Under the pieces are notes generated by a model. The model had not been told where the DNA came from. It saw only the letters and a list, made by a program, of their open reading frames with translations, and searched no databases. From Candidatus Zixiibacteriota bacterium (GTDB lineage Bacteria > Zixibacteria > MSB-5A5 > GN15 > PGXB01), in the NCBI GenBank assembly GCA_016933955.1, contig JAFGTT010000027.1, positions 1 to 64,000 of the forward strand: a stretch of DNA of 64,000 nt. The letters are read 5' to 3'. The translations under genes were made by a program, and so were the position numbers. Position 1 is the first letter of the stretch. The number at the start of each line of letters is the position of its first letter. Shown here in pieces: positions 47,261 through 56,180 of this stretch.

Positions 47261-47356
47261 ATGGATTTGTACGATCTTGCCTTTTTAATACTCCTCCTGG
47301 TTATCTGGTTTGTTCTGGTCAGAATTATTCTGCCCCAAATGGGTGTTCATACGTGA
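47261..47356 (+). CDS. Possible single-pass membrane microprotein, 31 residues
   Basis: A 31-codon frame 13 bases after the CoA-binding gene, with GGGTGAT before the ATG (a good match to the 16S tail but close to the start). It begins MDLYDLAF; residues about 7-25 are uninterrupted hydrophobic (LLLVIWFVLVRIIL), followed by PQMGVHT. It has the shape of small regulatory membrane peptides. No family can be named and chance is not excluded. Confidence 0.35.
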   Translation: MDLYDLAFLILLLVIWFVLVRIILPQMGVHT

Positions 47357-47463
47357 ATCGGGCCATCCTGCGATGTCCAGTTGGACAAAAATAAGACCAG
47401 CCAGTCGGAATCATCCTCCAAATCGGGGACATCACAAAATGGTTCCGGTCTTTAAGCTAAGTA

Positions 47464-47492
47464 TTGACTTTGGCTTCGACACTCCTTAAATA
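47464..47492 (+). promoter_or_regulatory. Possible promoter of the rhomboid gene
   Basis: TTGACT (47464-47469), 17-base spacer, TAAATA (47487-47492); the -10 is a poor match although the region is AT-rich. Leader of about 35 bases. Confidence 0.35.
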
Positions 47493-47533
47493 TATAGTTT
47501 AGAGCGAAAAAGCATTTGCCGATAGGTTGAATA

Positions 47534-48385
47534 ATGAGGCCGTATAATGCGCAATTCGGCGGACCGGGGTCCCTTCGGATCGGACCCGGAACAATCAGTC
47601 CGGTAATAAAATATCTGCTGATTATCAACACCGCCCTGTTTGTAATTGAATACCTTTTTCGCGTTGATCTGTCAGGCGTTTTCGGGCTGGTTCCATCGCG
47701 GTTTTTCCCCGATTTTCCCAATACCATTTACCAGCCGCTGACATACATGTTTCTCCATGCGAATTTTATTCACCTGTTTTTCAACATGTTTGTTCTGTGG
47801 ATGTTCGGAACGGAGATCGAACGCACCTGGGGTTCGAAATCGTTTTTGAAATTCTATATATACTGCGGTCTTGGCGGGGCACTGCTGTCGCTTATTTTTC
47901 AGTCCGGGGGAGGAGGCTATTCCAATGTCAGCGGGATACCGGTTCCGATTCGAATAATCGGCGCCTCGGGAGCCATATATGGTGTTCTCACGGCCTACTG
48001 GTTGATGTTTCCCAGGCGTATTCTGCTGTTGTTTTTTTTCCTTCCCATGCAGGTTAAATGGGCGATTCCGCTTTTATTCGTGCTTAATTTTCTCGCGGCC
48101 GGGCCCAATGTGGCTCACCTGGCCCATCTGGGCGGGGCGCTGGTCGGATTTGCCTATTTGAAACTGGATTGGCGTCTGCATAGGCCGATACACTGGTTAA
48201 GAAATATTAAAAACCGTCGCAAGGAAGCCAGACTGAATAAAAACCGCAAAGAGGCCGAAGAAATAATGTCCCGGGTGGACCGAATTCTTGATAAAATTAA
48301 TGAAGTCGGGATCGAAAATATATCCAGGGAAGACAGGAAATTTCTGGAAGACGCCAGCCAGATTCTGTCGAAGAAGGATAAATAG
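47534..48385 (+). CDS. Rhomboid intramembrane serine protease
   Basis: 283 residues with six to seven membrane segments. The catalytic serine is Ser145 in GASGAIYG and the catalytic histidine is His198 in AHLGGALVG; the upstream signature HANFIHLFFNMFVLWMFG (about 76-93) and the WR-type loop variant (ERTWGSKSFL) also fit. After residue 215 there is a cytoplasmic charged tail with a helical end (RVDRILDKINEVGIENIS), as in FCB rhomboids carrying DUF6576. It cleaves membrane-spanning substrates, which are not known here. Confidence 0.93.
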   Translation: MRPYNAQFGGPGSLRIGPGTISPVIKYLLIINTALFVIEYLFRVDLSGVFGLVPSRFFPDFPNTIYQPLTYMFLHANFIHLFFNMFVLWMFGTEIERTWGSKSFLKFYIYCGLGGALLSLIFQSGGGGYSNVSGIPVPIRIIGASGAIYGVLTAYWLMFPRRILLLFFFLPMQVKWAIPLLFVLNFLAAGPNVAHLAHLGGALVGFAYLKLDWRLHRPIHWLRNIKNRRKEARLNKNRKEAEEIMSRVDRILDKINEVGIENISREDRKFLEDASQILSKKDK

Positions 48386-48404
48386 ACAAAAGTAAGGCGG
48401 GATT

Positions 48405-49694
48405 ATGCGTAAAAAAATACTTATTGCCGAAAAATCGGACGCCATCAGGAGTATTGCGGAATCGTTACTGCATCAGAACGGTTATGACGTTGTGTCCGCC
48501 AGCGGTGTTGTCAAAGCAAAGGAACTGATCGTAACATCCCGGCCAAATATGGTTATAATCGGGGCCGATTTGAAGGATGATCAGGGTCAGTATCTATACG
48601 ACTCGATCGAAGAAAACGAGCAAACCGCTTCGATTCCTTTACTGCTGATTGCCGATCCCGACGGACGGCAGTTATCCTATCCCGAGGAGGTCATTCTGCC
48701 GCGCCCTTTCGATCCCAAGGACTTCATGGATAAGGTTCGGCTTTTTGTCGGGGGAGGATTGGAAAATGACGCTGATCGCGTGACGACCGCTTCCCCCTTC
48801 ACGGATAATGCCGTCGATGAGGAGTTTCTGGATTCGGCTCTCGGGATCGATAGAATCGAAGTCGAAAACTCCGAAGTCATGGATAAAACAACCCAGGTAA
48901 AAATACCCAAGGCGGCAATAAAAAAGGATTCCAATAGTGATTATGGTATTCATCAGCCGGAAATTGAAGGTAAAGATACCGGAGACAGTGACAGGGTCGA
49001 ATCCCTGATGATCAGGGATGACAGTCAACCGGTCAAACAGAAAAAGGATGAATCTCTCAATGAAGATAATTCATCCTCGGCTAGACTCGAAATTGCCTCC
49101 GACCAATATGGCCTTTTAAATCCCGATGCAGAACCGGAAATCGAACCGATTATCAAGCCCAACAAACCGCCTGAGAATCATGATTACGACTGGTTTTTAA
49201 AAGAGATGCAGAAAGATGTCGCCCCTCCCGATCCGATCGATAAAAGCGTCTCGGATCAGGATCAAAAAATAGAATCGCGGCCGACCAGCGATGCCATTGA
49301 ACCGATAAATCCTCCGGGATTCAAGAAGACCGACGATTCTGAAAAATCTGAAGCATTTATAAACCCGGGGGGGGTCGAGCAATTCATTTCGAAATTCAAA
49401 GAAGAGATCGAGCATATAGCATCGGAATCATCATCCGGGCGGAAGAATCAACCTCATCAGGGTAAGGCGGCAACTGTGGTAAACCATCAGGTATCTCCGG
49501 ACCGGACTGCCGAATCGCCATCGATAAATCTGGATCCCGATGATGTCCGGCATTTTATGACGCATCTGGTACAGATCCTCTCTGAAAAACTGGCTAAGCA
49601 GATTGTCGACAAACTCGACCAGGACGAAATTTATGCCATGATTAAAGATGATCTGGTGCAGTTGCTGATGGAAAACAAGTCCGAGATCAAATAG
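48405..49694 (+). CDS. Pseudo-receiver domain protein with disordered linker and helical C-terminus
   Basis: 429 residues. Residues 1-118 have the receiver (CheY) fold pattern (KKILIAEKSDAIRSIAESLL) but the phosphorylation site is lost: the expected Asp in MVIIGADL is Gly53, and the conserved Lys before PF is Arg in LPRPFD. Residues about 120-375 are polar, acidic and low in hydrophobics, probably disordered. The last 55 residues (DDVRHFMTHLVQILSEKL on) form amphipathic helices, likely for oligomerisation or partner binding. A ribosome site AAGGCGGG precedes the start, 19 bases after the rhomboid gene. Possible scaffold or localisation factor; function unknown. Confidence 0.75.
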   Translation: MRKKILIAEKSDAIRSIAESLLHQNGYDVVSASGVVKAKELIVTSRPNMVIIGADLKDDQGQYLYDSIEENEQTASIPLLLIADPDGRQLSYPEEVILPRPFDPKDFMDKVRLFVGGGLENDADRVTTASPFTDNAVDEEFLDSALGIDRIEVENSEVMDKTTQVKIPKAAIKKDSNSDYGIHQPEIEGKDTGDSDRVESLMIRDDSQPVKQKKDESLNEDNSSSARLEIASDQYGLLNPDAEPEIEPIIKPNKPPENHDYDWFLKEMQKDVAPPDPIDKSVSDQDQKIESRPTSDAIEPINPPGFKKTDDSEKSEAFINPGGVEQFISKFKEEIEHIASESSSGRKNQPHQGKAATVVNHQVSPDRTAESPSINLDPDDVRHFMTHLVQILSEKLAKQIVDKLDQDEIYAMIKDDLVQLLMENKSEIK

Positions 49695-49737
49695 CCGGAT
49701 AATCTCAGGATAGATAAAACAGAAATATTTTGCCGAA

Positions 49738-51663
49738 TTACCTGATTTTCCTCATTTCAGCTACCATATCTTCCGGTTCGACTACGCCCTGCAGAGTACG
49801 TTTTATGTTACCGCCGGAATCAAGAAGCAGAACGGTCGGAAGGGAGTAATGTTTCAATCCGAATCGGTCCATAAATTCCCTTGAAATATCCGAACCGGCT
49901 GTTTCCAGTTGAATCCTTAGTGGATAAAACCGTTCCATTTCGGTCACAACAGCGGGATGTGCGAAGGTTTTCTTATCGAGAACACGGCAATTGGCGCACC
50001 AGGTGGCCCAGGTATCGATCAGAACCGGACGGCCTTCCTCACGGGCCCGGACCAGTCCCGATTCCAGGTCGGTTCTCCAATCAATCGATTTCTCGCTATT
50101 GGTATGGGCTATCCCGGACGATGGAATCCGGTCAGATAACTTTGATGACATGAAGCCGTGATTTATCATGACCCCCAGCAACAGGTACAACCCGAAAATA
50201 AAAGCCAGCAACCCAAGAAGTTTTTTGAGTCGCGGAAGGAATTTATCTTCACTGCCGAGCCGGTCGAAACCGCCGCCGAAAACGGAATAGACAATTAAAA
50301 GCAGGCCCATCAGAATGGTATAAATTTCGCCAGAAATGATGGTCCTTAAGAAATAAAGAGCCATCACCAGCAGGACAAATCCGAAAAACTTCTTGACCGA
50401 TTCCATCCACATCCCGGCTCCCGGCAGGGCACTGATGGCCGAAGAGAATGTCCCGATGATTAAATAAAGTGTTCCCAATCCGATGGCAAAAATAAACAGC
50501 ACCAGAAAGCCGAATACCGGTGAACCATAGGTGGCGATATAGAGCAGGATACCGGCCACGAAAGGACCGACACAGGGTGAAACCACCAGGGCGGCGATAA
50601 TGCCGAGAACGATCGACCCGCCGACCCCGCCTCCAGTCTGTCTGGCGCCCAGTCTCTGCCGCAGGGAAGAGGGAACCTGAAGTTCGAAAAGCCCGAACAT
50701 TGACAGCGCGAAAATCACAAAGACCGCGACAATTCCGATTACCACCGGAGGGCTGGCCAGCCAGGCGCCGAAAACACCTCCGACCAGAGAGACGATCAGT
50801 CCCATCAAACCGTACATTATCGCCATTGAGCCCACATAAAACAGCGACAGAATGAAACCGCGTCCCAGACTGCGATTCTGTCCGGCAAAAACCGAAACCG
50901 TAATCGGTATCATCGGGTAAGTACAGGGCGAAAAAGAAAGCAATACCCCGGTCAGATAAGCCAATCCGAGAGCAAGGAAATAACCCCAGAATCCAAAGTT
51001 GCGGATCAGGCTTTCCAGTGTTGATTCGGTTTCGGGATTCTTTTGAACCTCATTAGCGGTCAGGTATTCCTCACCGCCGGTAATATTATTCTCGACCTGT
51101 CCGAAGATATCGGGACTCAAAATTCGTCCTCCGGAACCAACCGTTACCATAAGATCGACCGCCTCGGTTTGGGGAGCGCGGCATTCACGATCATTACAGG
51201 CCTGATAGGTGAATCGAAGCGGCAGTATATAGTCACCCGATGTTGCCTCGGGAGATGTCGAAACTGAGAAACGGATAATGACATCGCCGTCGAAAACCGC
51301 CATTTTCTCGCCGAGTAAATCTATATCGGAAGCGGCCGGAAATTGAATGTCTTGCGGTATTAATTCCGAAAGAGTATCAATCTCCAGATTCGCCGGAATA
51401 AGGTAATCCTGGAGCGGTCGGTCGGAATTAATATGCCAGCCGGGAGAAACGGTCACTTTCAGGGCGGCGTCACAGGTATTCCCGGGTTCGACGGCGGATC
51501 GCGAAATAACCGGCGCCATATGAACCAGGTCGACCTCCTCGGACATTTCGAAAGTTTGCAATCCAGTGGACCATGCCTGACCCGCAAACGAAAAGGCCAG
51601 TATCATCAACAAGAAAGCGGTTAAGAACCTATTCGTATTTTCCGGTCGAATCCGATTTTTCAT
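49738..51663 (-). CDS. dsbD: Thiol:disulfide interchange protein DsbD
   Basis: 641 residues. Signal segment (1-32), periplasmic DsbD-alpha domain (about 40-190, with CNDRECRAPQ carrying the reactive cysteines), eight-helix transmembrane domain (about 230-500, cysteines in SFSPCTYPMIPI and VVSPCVGPF), and a C-terminal thioredoxin domain (about 530-641, WATWCANCRVLDKKTF). It passes electrons from cytoplasmic thioredoxin to the periplasm for disulfide isomerisation and cytochrome maturation. AGGAGG lies 16 bases from the ATG, unusually far, but an in-frame TAA excludes a longer protein. Confidence 0.95.
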   Translation of the reverse strand: MKNRIRPENTNRFLTAFLLMILAFSFAGQAWSTGLQTFEMSEEVDLVHMAPVISRSAVEPGNTCDAALKVTVSPGWHINSDRPLQDYLIPANLEIDTLSELIPQDIQFPAASDIDLLGEKMAVFDGDVIIRFSVSTSPEATSGDYILPLRFTYQACNDRECRAPQTEAVDLMVTVGSGGRILSPDIFGQVENNITGGEEYLTANEVQKNPETESTLESLIRNFGFWGYFLALGLAYLTGVLLSFSPCTYPMIPITVSVFAGQNRSLGRGFILSLFYVGSMAIMYGLMGLIVSLVGGVFGAWLASPPVVIGIVAVFVIFALSMFGLFELQVPSSLRQRLGARQTGGGVGGSIVLGIIAALVVSPCVGPFVAGILLYIATYGSPVFGFLVLFIFAIGLGTLYLIIGTFSSAISALPGAGMWMESVKKFFGFVLLVMALYFLRTIISGEIYTILMGLLLIVYSVFGGGFDRLGSEDKFLPRLKKLLGLLAFIFGLYLLLGVMINHGFMSSKLSDRIPSSGIAHTNSEKSIDWRTDLESGLVRAREEGRPVLIDTWATWCANCRVLDKKTFAHPAVVTEMERFYPLRIQLETAGSDISREFMDRFGLKHYSLPTVLLLDSGGNIKRTLQGVVEPEDMVAEMRKIR

Positions 51664-51699
51664 AGCCCTGGTATTTTATCCTCCTGTAAATAGTTTAAT

Positions 51700-51728
51700 A
51701 AGCTACATGACCCGACTATATTTGTCAA
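51700..51728 (-). promoter_or_regulatory. Possible promoter of dsbD
   Basis: On the minus strand a perfect TTGACA (51728-51723), 17-base spacer, then TAGCTT (51705-51700), a weak -10. Leader of about 30 bases. Confidence 0.45.
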
Positions 51729-51893
51729 GTTTTTTGCCCTGACGGAAGGATGGTTCGCCGCACGATTCATTATATTTTATGTTACTTCCACACCCTAATC
51801 TATTCCGGAATGATTAATAATATTAATTAAATCGTTATAATTGGCTGATATTTAAAGGCGCACGGAAGAGAGAAAAAAATAGCGTTGCATCTA

Positions 51894-51922
51894 TTGACGG
51901 GACAGCCGCCTCAACTTATATT
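51894..51922 (+). promoter_or_regulatory. Promoter of the DUF2064 gene
   Basis: TTGACG (51894-51899), 17-base spacer, TATATT (51917-51922). Predicted start near 51929 and leader of about 32 bases. The rest of the 297-base gap between dsbD and this gene is AT-rich and empty. Confidence 0.7.
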
Positions 51923-51960
51923 GGCCGAAAAGAAATTTATAAAAATGCAGCCAAATAGTG

Positions 51961-52704
51961 ATGCCAAAAAATAATAAGAATGATGCGGTTCTTGCCATCT
52001 GCGTGCAGGAAGTCAAGGAAGATGGTTCGGAATTAAATATCGGCAATTCGATAAGTCCAACCGATCTTGATTTCCTTCATCAGGCTTTTCTGGCCGATAC
52101 CATAGTCAACGCCCTGGGCCTGACCAACCTTGATTTTCACTTGTTTTACGCTGATCTGCCAAACACCAAAAAGGCGGTGGCCACGATCCTGAAATATCTG
52201 GGTAAACGACTCAAAGGCAAGAAAGCGCGCCTGCTGAAAGAGGATTTGGCAGTCACATCTCTTCCTGCCGAACGCTGGGGCGTGAAAATGGAATCAGTCT
52301 TCTGTCGTTGCCTTGACAACGGCTATAATCATGTCCTGTTCATTGGAAGCCGCACCCCGACTTTAAAACCATCGATGCTCAAGACGGCCCTGAAGCTGCT
52401 TAAAAAATCCGATGCTGTTTTCGGACCGACCGTGGAAGGACGTTATTATCTGCTGGGAATGACCAACAAGTGCCATGTGCCGATGTCTTCATTCGATTGG
52501 AAATCGCCCAATATCTATTCCGAGGTCGCCAGCTATTTCCGCGAAAAAGGATTGTCATGGTCAGAACTGGAGTTGTGGTACGCCGTCGAGCATCCCGAGG
52601 ATGTCGAGTACCTGGTTCGCGATATCAATCAGTACCGCCTCGAGGGTGACGAGGAGTCGGCCAAGGAAACCGAACTGGTGCTTCAGAGAATTCTTAACCG
52701 ATAG
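51961..52704 (+). CDS. DUF2064/TIGR04282-like nucleotidyltransferase-fold protein
   Basis: 247 residues from the ATG at 51961 (GTG directly before it is an alternative). The GT-A/nucleotidyltransferase-type fold is suggested by AVLAICVQE, then FLADTIVNAL, HVLFIGSRTPTLKPSMLKTALKLLKKSDAVFGPTVEGRYYLLGM, the region that in this family carries the active-site loop (usually DxP and GPxxDGGYxLxG). Here SRTP replaces the Asp motif and EGRYYLLG the DGGYYLIG motif, so activity may be altered. It is nine bases from the creatininase-family gene and presumably co-transcribed. Confidence 0.7.
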   Translation: MPKNNKNDAVLAICVQEVKEDGSELNIGNSISPTDLDFLHQAFLADTIVNALGLTNLDFHLFYADLPNTKKAVATILKYLGKRLKGKKARLLKEDLAVTSLPAERWGVKMESVFCRCLDNGYNHVLFIGSRTPTLKPSMLKTALKLLKKSDAVFGPTVEGRYYLLGMTNKCHVPMSSFDWKSPNIYSEVASYFREKGLSWSELELWYAVEHPEDVEYLVRDINQYRLEGDEESAKETELVLQRILNR

Positions 52705-52712
52705 GGTGATCC

Positions 52713-53441
52713 ATGGAGAGAGAATATCAAAAACTGACCTGGAAAAATATCCGTGATCTGGTGCCGGATAAAATCGACACCGTAATTTTGCCGATCGGGA
52801 CGGTGGAGGCCCACGGAGCCGCGGCCCTGGGAACCGATAATTACATTCCCGAATCGATAGCCGCCTATCTGGCTGAAAAAATAAACGCCCTGATTGTTCC
52901 CACGCTTAATTACGGGATCACCAAATCGCTCTATGGTTATCCCGGTTCCATGACGGTAAGAACCGAGAATTTCGAAAACTTCGTGGCTGATATTTTAAAA
53001 TCACTTTACGATGTCGGCTTTCGGAAGGTCATCATCATGAACGGTCACGGCGGCAACAATGCCTCGCTTAAAAAAGCCGCTCACGATTTCTTTTATAATT
53101 ACCGCGTCAAGACGGCCGTCATCCACTGGTGGGAACTGTGCGAGGAGGCCGTGAAGGAAATCTACGGAGAAGACGGGGGCCATGCCGCCAACAACGAAAC
53201 GGCCATGGTTCAGGCTATCGATGAAGCGCTGGCCGACAAGACGCTGTACGATGACAATATGCCCTATTTTTACCGATCCGGCGCCGATATCTATCCCGTT
53301 CCAGGTTCTATATTGCTATACACCAAAGGCGAAGGTTTACCCGATTTCGATCCCGATCGGGCCCAAAAATATCAGCAACTGGTTTTTCGGCAGGTCGAGG
53401 AATTCGTTAAGATGATACTTTCCCGCTGGGAAAAGATATAA
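52713..53441 (+). CDS. Creatininase-family amidohydrolase
   Basis: 242 residues. The family fold with metal ligands: GTVEAHGAAALGTDNYI (about residues 29-45, Glu, His and Asp ligands), NGHGGNNASL (about residues 109-118) and GGHAANNETAM (about residues 152-162). Members hydrolyse cyclic amides such as creatinine or act on RiPP precursor or F420-type intermediates (MftE, ArfB); substrate is not determined here. Coupled with the DUF2064 protein. Confidence 0.88.
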   Translation: MEREYQKLTWKNIRDLVPDKIDTVILPIGTVEAHGAAALGTDNYIPESIAAYLAEKINALIVPTLNYGITKSLYGYPGSMTVRTENFENFVADILKSLYDVGFRKVIIMNGHGGNNASLKKAAHDFFYNYRVKTAVIHWWELCEEAVKEIYGEDGGHAANNETAMVQAIDEALADKTLYDDNMPYFYRSGADIYPVPGSILLYTKGEGLPDFDPDRAQKYQQLVFRQVEEFVKMILSRWEKI

Positions 53442-53467
53442 AAAAGGCGGTCATCTCAGGCCGCCTT
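53437..53467 (-). terminator. Terminator of the FadL-like operon
   Basis: Arms AAGGCGG (53444-53450) and CCGCCTT (53461-53467), ten-base loop; on the minus strand the stem runs into TTTTTTATA. It can also weakly end the plus-strand creatininase transcript. Confidence 0.75.
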
Positions 53468-53496
53468 CGCTACTCTGAAATAATTTATCCAAAATA

Positions 53497-54783
53497 TCAG
53501 AATCGGTAAGCTCCGGTGATATAGATTCGCCTTAACGAGGCATCCTCGGAAAAAGCGATATCATTGTCGAAATAATCACCAATATCTCCCTGCGGCGTCA
53601 AAATAATATCACTCGTATAACCGGCCGAAACATACGCTACATCGATCATGAGTACCTGATCGACCAGGAAACCGAGTCCAAAGGTGAATCCGTCGCGCCG
53701 CCCGGGATCATAGGTTGCATCATTCTCGTATGGCAGGGGAACATTAAAATAACCCGCTCGAAGTGACAGGCCCATTTCAGGGAAAGTATATTCACCACCC
53801 AGCCGGAAGCTCAGGGTCTCCCGGTAGAAGCGGTTGAAAAGGTCGTTATCCTGCTCCATGGCTGAATTGTCGCCGTACGATAATTGGGTCCAGTCGATAT
53901 ATTTGAGATCGAGAAACAGGCTGGTATTATTTAGTCGGGTGATCAGCCCGGTGGCAAACGTGAACGGTCGTTTGATATCGTATTCGACTGTTTCGTAATA
54001 ACCGGGGTCAGCGTAATTGACACTGTATGAACCGTTGTTTTCAACATTGAAACTGACCGGTGATTCCACCGTTATTCCCAGGCCCACATATCGCGATAAC
54101 TGCATGGCCAGACCGACCCTGGCGCCCAGTCCGAGATATTTATCCTCGATTATTTCCTGCTCCTGCCTTAAAACGGTGCCCGAGGAATACACCTCGTATT
54201 CCGAATTCGATTCATGGCGGCCATGATAGAAGGATAAGGAACCGCCGAAAGAAATCCGCGGTGAGAGATCAATTCCCAATCCCGCCGACCATTCATAAAG
54301 GCCGCCCGATTCCAAAACCTCAAGAGCCATTTCGTAATCTTCCTGGTAGTCAAAGGTGGTCAGCCGGTCGAAATCGGCAACACGGGCCACCCCGAAACCG
54401 AAAACCAGAGAGCCGCGATAAGTCGGGTAGGGTACGGTCAGGACGGCGGAATTCAAACGGGTATTGGTTTTATCATCTTTGGCGGAAAATACGGGTGCCG
54501 ATGATAACCCAAAGGCACTGGTTATACCCTCATCGGTAAATTTCTGATATGACAGGCCCAGATTGAGTTCGATTCTGGGAATACGGGCCAGGTTAGCCGG
54601 ATTATAGTACAATGCCATCCCATCCATCGACATGATTCCGACCCCGCCCATAGCCATCTGGCGGGCGCCGTAGCCGTACAAGTTTTCCGCGATGACTTCC
54701 CTTGGATAATTAAATATTCCTGCCCCGGCCAGTTCCGGGAAAACAGCCATAAATGCCGCAATTAATAAAACGATTTTTTTCAT
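53497..54783 (-). CDS. FadL/OMPP1-type outer-membrane beta-barrel protein
   Basis: 428 residues from the ATG at 54783 (GGCGGAAG before it; it overlaps the preceding gene in an ATGA). Signal peptide about 1-22. The mature start holds ARQMAMGGVGIMSMDGMALYYNPANLARI, the N-terminal plug/hatch pattern of FadL-type transporters, followed by alternating strands and a C-terminal aromatic strand ending GAYRF, the outer-membrane insertion signal. It could import hydrophobic compounds or be a PorV-like shuttle; neither is shown. Confidence 0.82.
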   Translation of the reverse strand: MKKIVLLIAAFMAVFPELAGAGIFNYPREVIAENLYGYGARQMAMGGVGIMSMDGMALYYNPANLARIPRIELNLGLSYQKFTDEGITSAFGLSSAPVFSAKDDKTNTRLNSAVLTVPYPTYRGSLVFGFGVARVADFDRLTTFDYQEDYEMALEVLESGGLYEWSAGLGIDLSPRISFGGSLSFYHGRHESNSEYEVYSSGTVLRQEQEIIEDKYLGLGARVGLAMQLSRYVGLGITVESPVSFNVENNGSYSVNYADPGYYETVEYDIKRPFTFATGLITRLNNTSLFLDLKYIDWTQLSYGDNSAMEQDNDLFNRFYRETLSFRLGGEYTFPEMGLSLRAGYFNVPLPYENDATYDPGRRDGFTFGLGFLVDQVLMIDVAYVSAGYTSDIILTPQGDIGDYFDNDIAFSEDASLRRIYITGAYRF

Positions 54784-55313
54784 TTCTTCCGCCACCCCCC
54801 GGTCGTGCTTTGGGATTTCCCGTCATCCTGTTTTTCATCTTTGGTTTTGGTTTCGGTTTCACCGCTGTCGCTCTTGGTGGTTTTTTCTTTGGCACTGCTG
54901 GAAGCACTGCCCGATGATGATGACGATGAAGATGATGAACCCCGGGTAATGCTCGTTGTTCCACTGCCGCTATTCGGTTGCCACCCGGCATCAATACGAT
55001 TGGCTTTTTGCCCGTGGGAAGAACGCGGCGAGCCGTCGGCATCATACTCGTTACCATCATTATAATATTCATATTCCCACCACCAGGGCGTGGCATAATA
55101 ATGCCCCCAGCGTGGGTAAAGACTCCAGTAGCCGGGATAATAATAATGGCTGTAACCGTAATATTCGTTATAGCCTTCATCTTCGCCGTATTGCTCCTGG
55201 CCGCTGGGAATCTCTTCGGTCGGCCTCAGAACTGTGTAGCATCCGGAAGATAAAAACATTATAACGACAACGGATATAAGTAGTAAGGCATATTTAAGCA
55301 TGTTATCATTCAC
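54780..55313 (-). CDS. Lipoprotein with Tyr/Trp-rich core and serine tract
   Basis: 177 residues. A lipoprotein signal with lipobox LSSGC (Cys25). Residues about 45-80 are dense in Tyr, Trp, Gly and His (YGYSHYYYPGYWSLYPRWG, then YATPWWWEYEYY), a composition found in surface or matrix proteins. Residues about 125-140 contain a run of nine Ser, then a Lys/Glu/Thr tail ending GGWRKK. The middle looks disordered. No family recognised. Middle gene of the three-gene envelope operon, coupled to the FadL-like gene by an ATGA overlap. Confidence 0.75.
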   Translation of the reverse strand: MNDNMLKYALLLISVVVIMFLSSGCYTVLRPTEEIPSGQEQYGEDEGYNEYYGYSHYYYPGYWSLYPRWGHYYATPWWWEYEYYNDGNEYDADGSPRSSHGQKANRIDAGWQPNSGSGTTSITRGSSSSSSSSSGSASSSAKEKTTKSDSGETETKTKDEKQDDGKSQSTTGGWRKK

Positions 55314-55325
55314 CTCGGTTTCCTT

Positions 55326-56138
55326 TTAAAAGAACTCTATGTAAGTAAAACGTAATTCCCGTCCAAAAGTAGTCGCATCCTGTTTTCGATTCTGAAGCAG
55401 ATCATTGAACAACAACTCCAGCTCCAGGTTGTCGGAATACATCCATTTTATACCGACATTCAAATATCCCCGGCCACGGGCGTAATTCTGAGAGGCACGG
55501 TCATCGTTTAGGGCCATATCATATTCGAAAGCCATGGCGATATTATTATTAAACCGCGTATCCAGCCCGAAAAACACCGTCGGTTCCTTATCATTATCAA
55601 CATCATTTTCAAGTGAATAGTTCACGCCAACATGCCCCCCGGCGGTCAAATAGGAAGTCATAAAATTACGACTGATAACGGCGAAAAAACCTTTTGACTT
55701 ATAGGTATAACGTTCCCGGTCTTCCAGATAGGCCCCGTAACCCTGCGAATTATACCCAACCGCAACCGCAGGCAGCAGATAATTCTCATCAATAATCCGG
55801 AGTCGGATATTAAACTCGATTCCAGGATTACTGTCGGCCGAGTAATCCGATATAATTTTTTCAGCTCCATATGACATTCCCACCATCAGCCGGTTTGAAA
55901 GCCCGATGGCGGTTTCTCCCAGCATTCCGCCGCCGTTATAAACCCGCATGACGATATGAAAGCATCCCCTCGGAAGCGTTCCCGCCGTCGCCGCATTGAT
56001 CAGATATCGCGGCGGCATCTCATAAAGAGAGCGAGCCGCTTCATCGGTCCTAAAATAAGTCTGCTGGGCATTGACCCGGGTTCCGCCCATTCCCAGAAAG
56101 GCGGCAATTATGATAAACATGCTTATGGCTCTGGTCAT
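55326..56138 (-). CDS. Unrecognised outer-membrane beta-barrel-type protein
   Basis: 270 residues from the ATG at 56138, which has GGAGG upstream; the earlier ATG at 56150 lies across that site. Signal peptide about 1-25 (FLGMGGTRVNAQQ). The rest alternates short amphipathic strands with turns (PRGCFHIVMRVYNGGG, GIEFNIRLRI, YLTAGGHVGVNYSL) and ends RFTYIEFF, an aromatic C-terminus typical of barrels. About 12 to 14 strands would fit. First gene of the operon with the lipoprotein (12-base gap) and FadL-like gene. Function unknown. Confidence 0.72.
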   Translation of the reverse strand: MTRAISMFIIIAAFLGMGGTRVNAQQTYFRTDEAARSLYEMPPRYLINAATAGTLPRGCFHIVMRVYNGGGMLGETAIGLSNRLMVGMSYGAEKIISDYSADSNPGIEFNIRLRIIDENYLLPAVAVGYNSQGYGAYLEDRERYTYKSKGFFAVISRNFMTSYLTAGGHVGVNYSLENDVDNDKEPTVFFGLDTRFNNNIAMAFEYDMALNDDRASQNYARGRGYLNVGIKWMYSDNLELELLFNDLLQNRKQDATTFGRELRFTYIEFF

Positions 56139-56180
56139 CAAATCCTCCATGATTAAACCTGCCTTGTTACTTTACCGGCG

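Noticed and set aside
54805-55264. Plus-strand frames opposite the lipoprotein gene
   Set aside because: They arise from the Ser and Tyr codon runs of the minus-strand lipoprotein read backwards.
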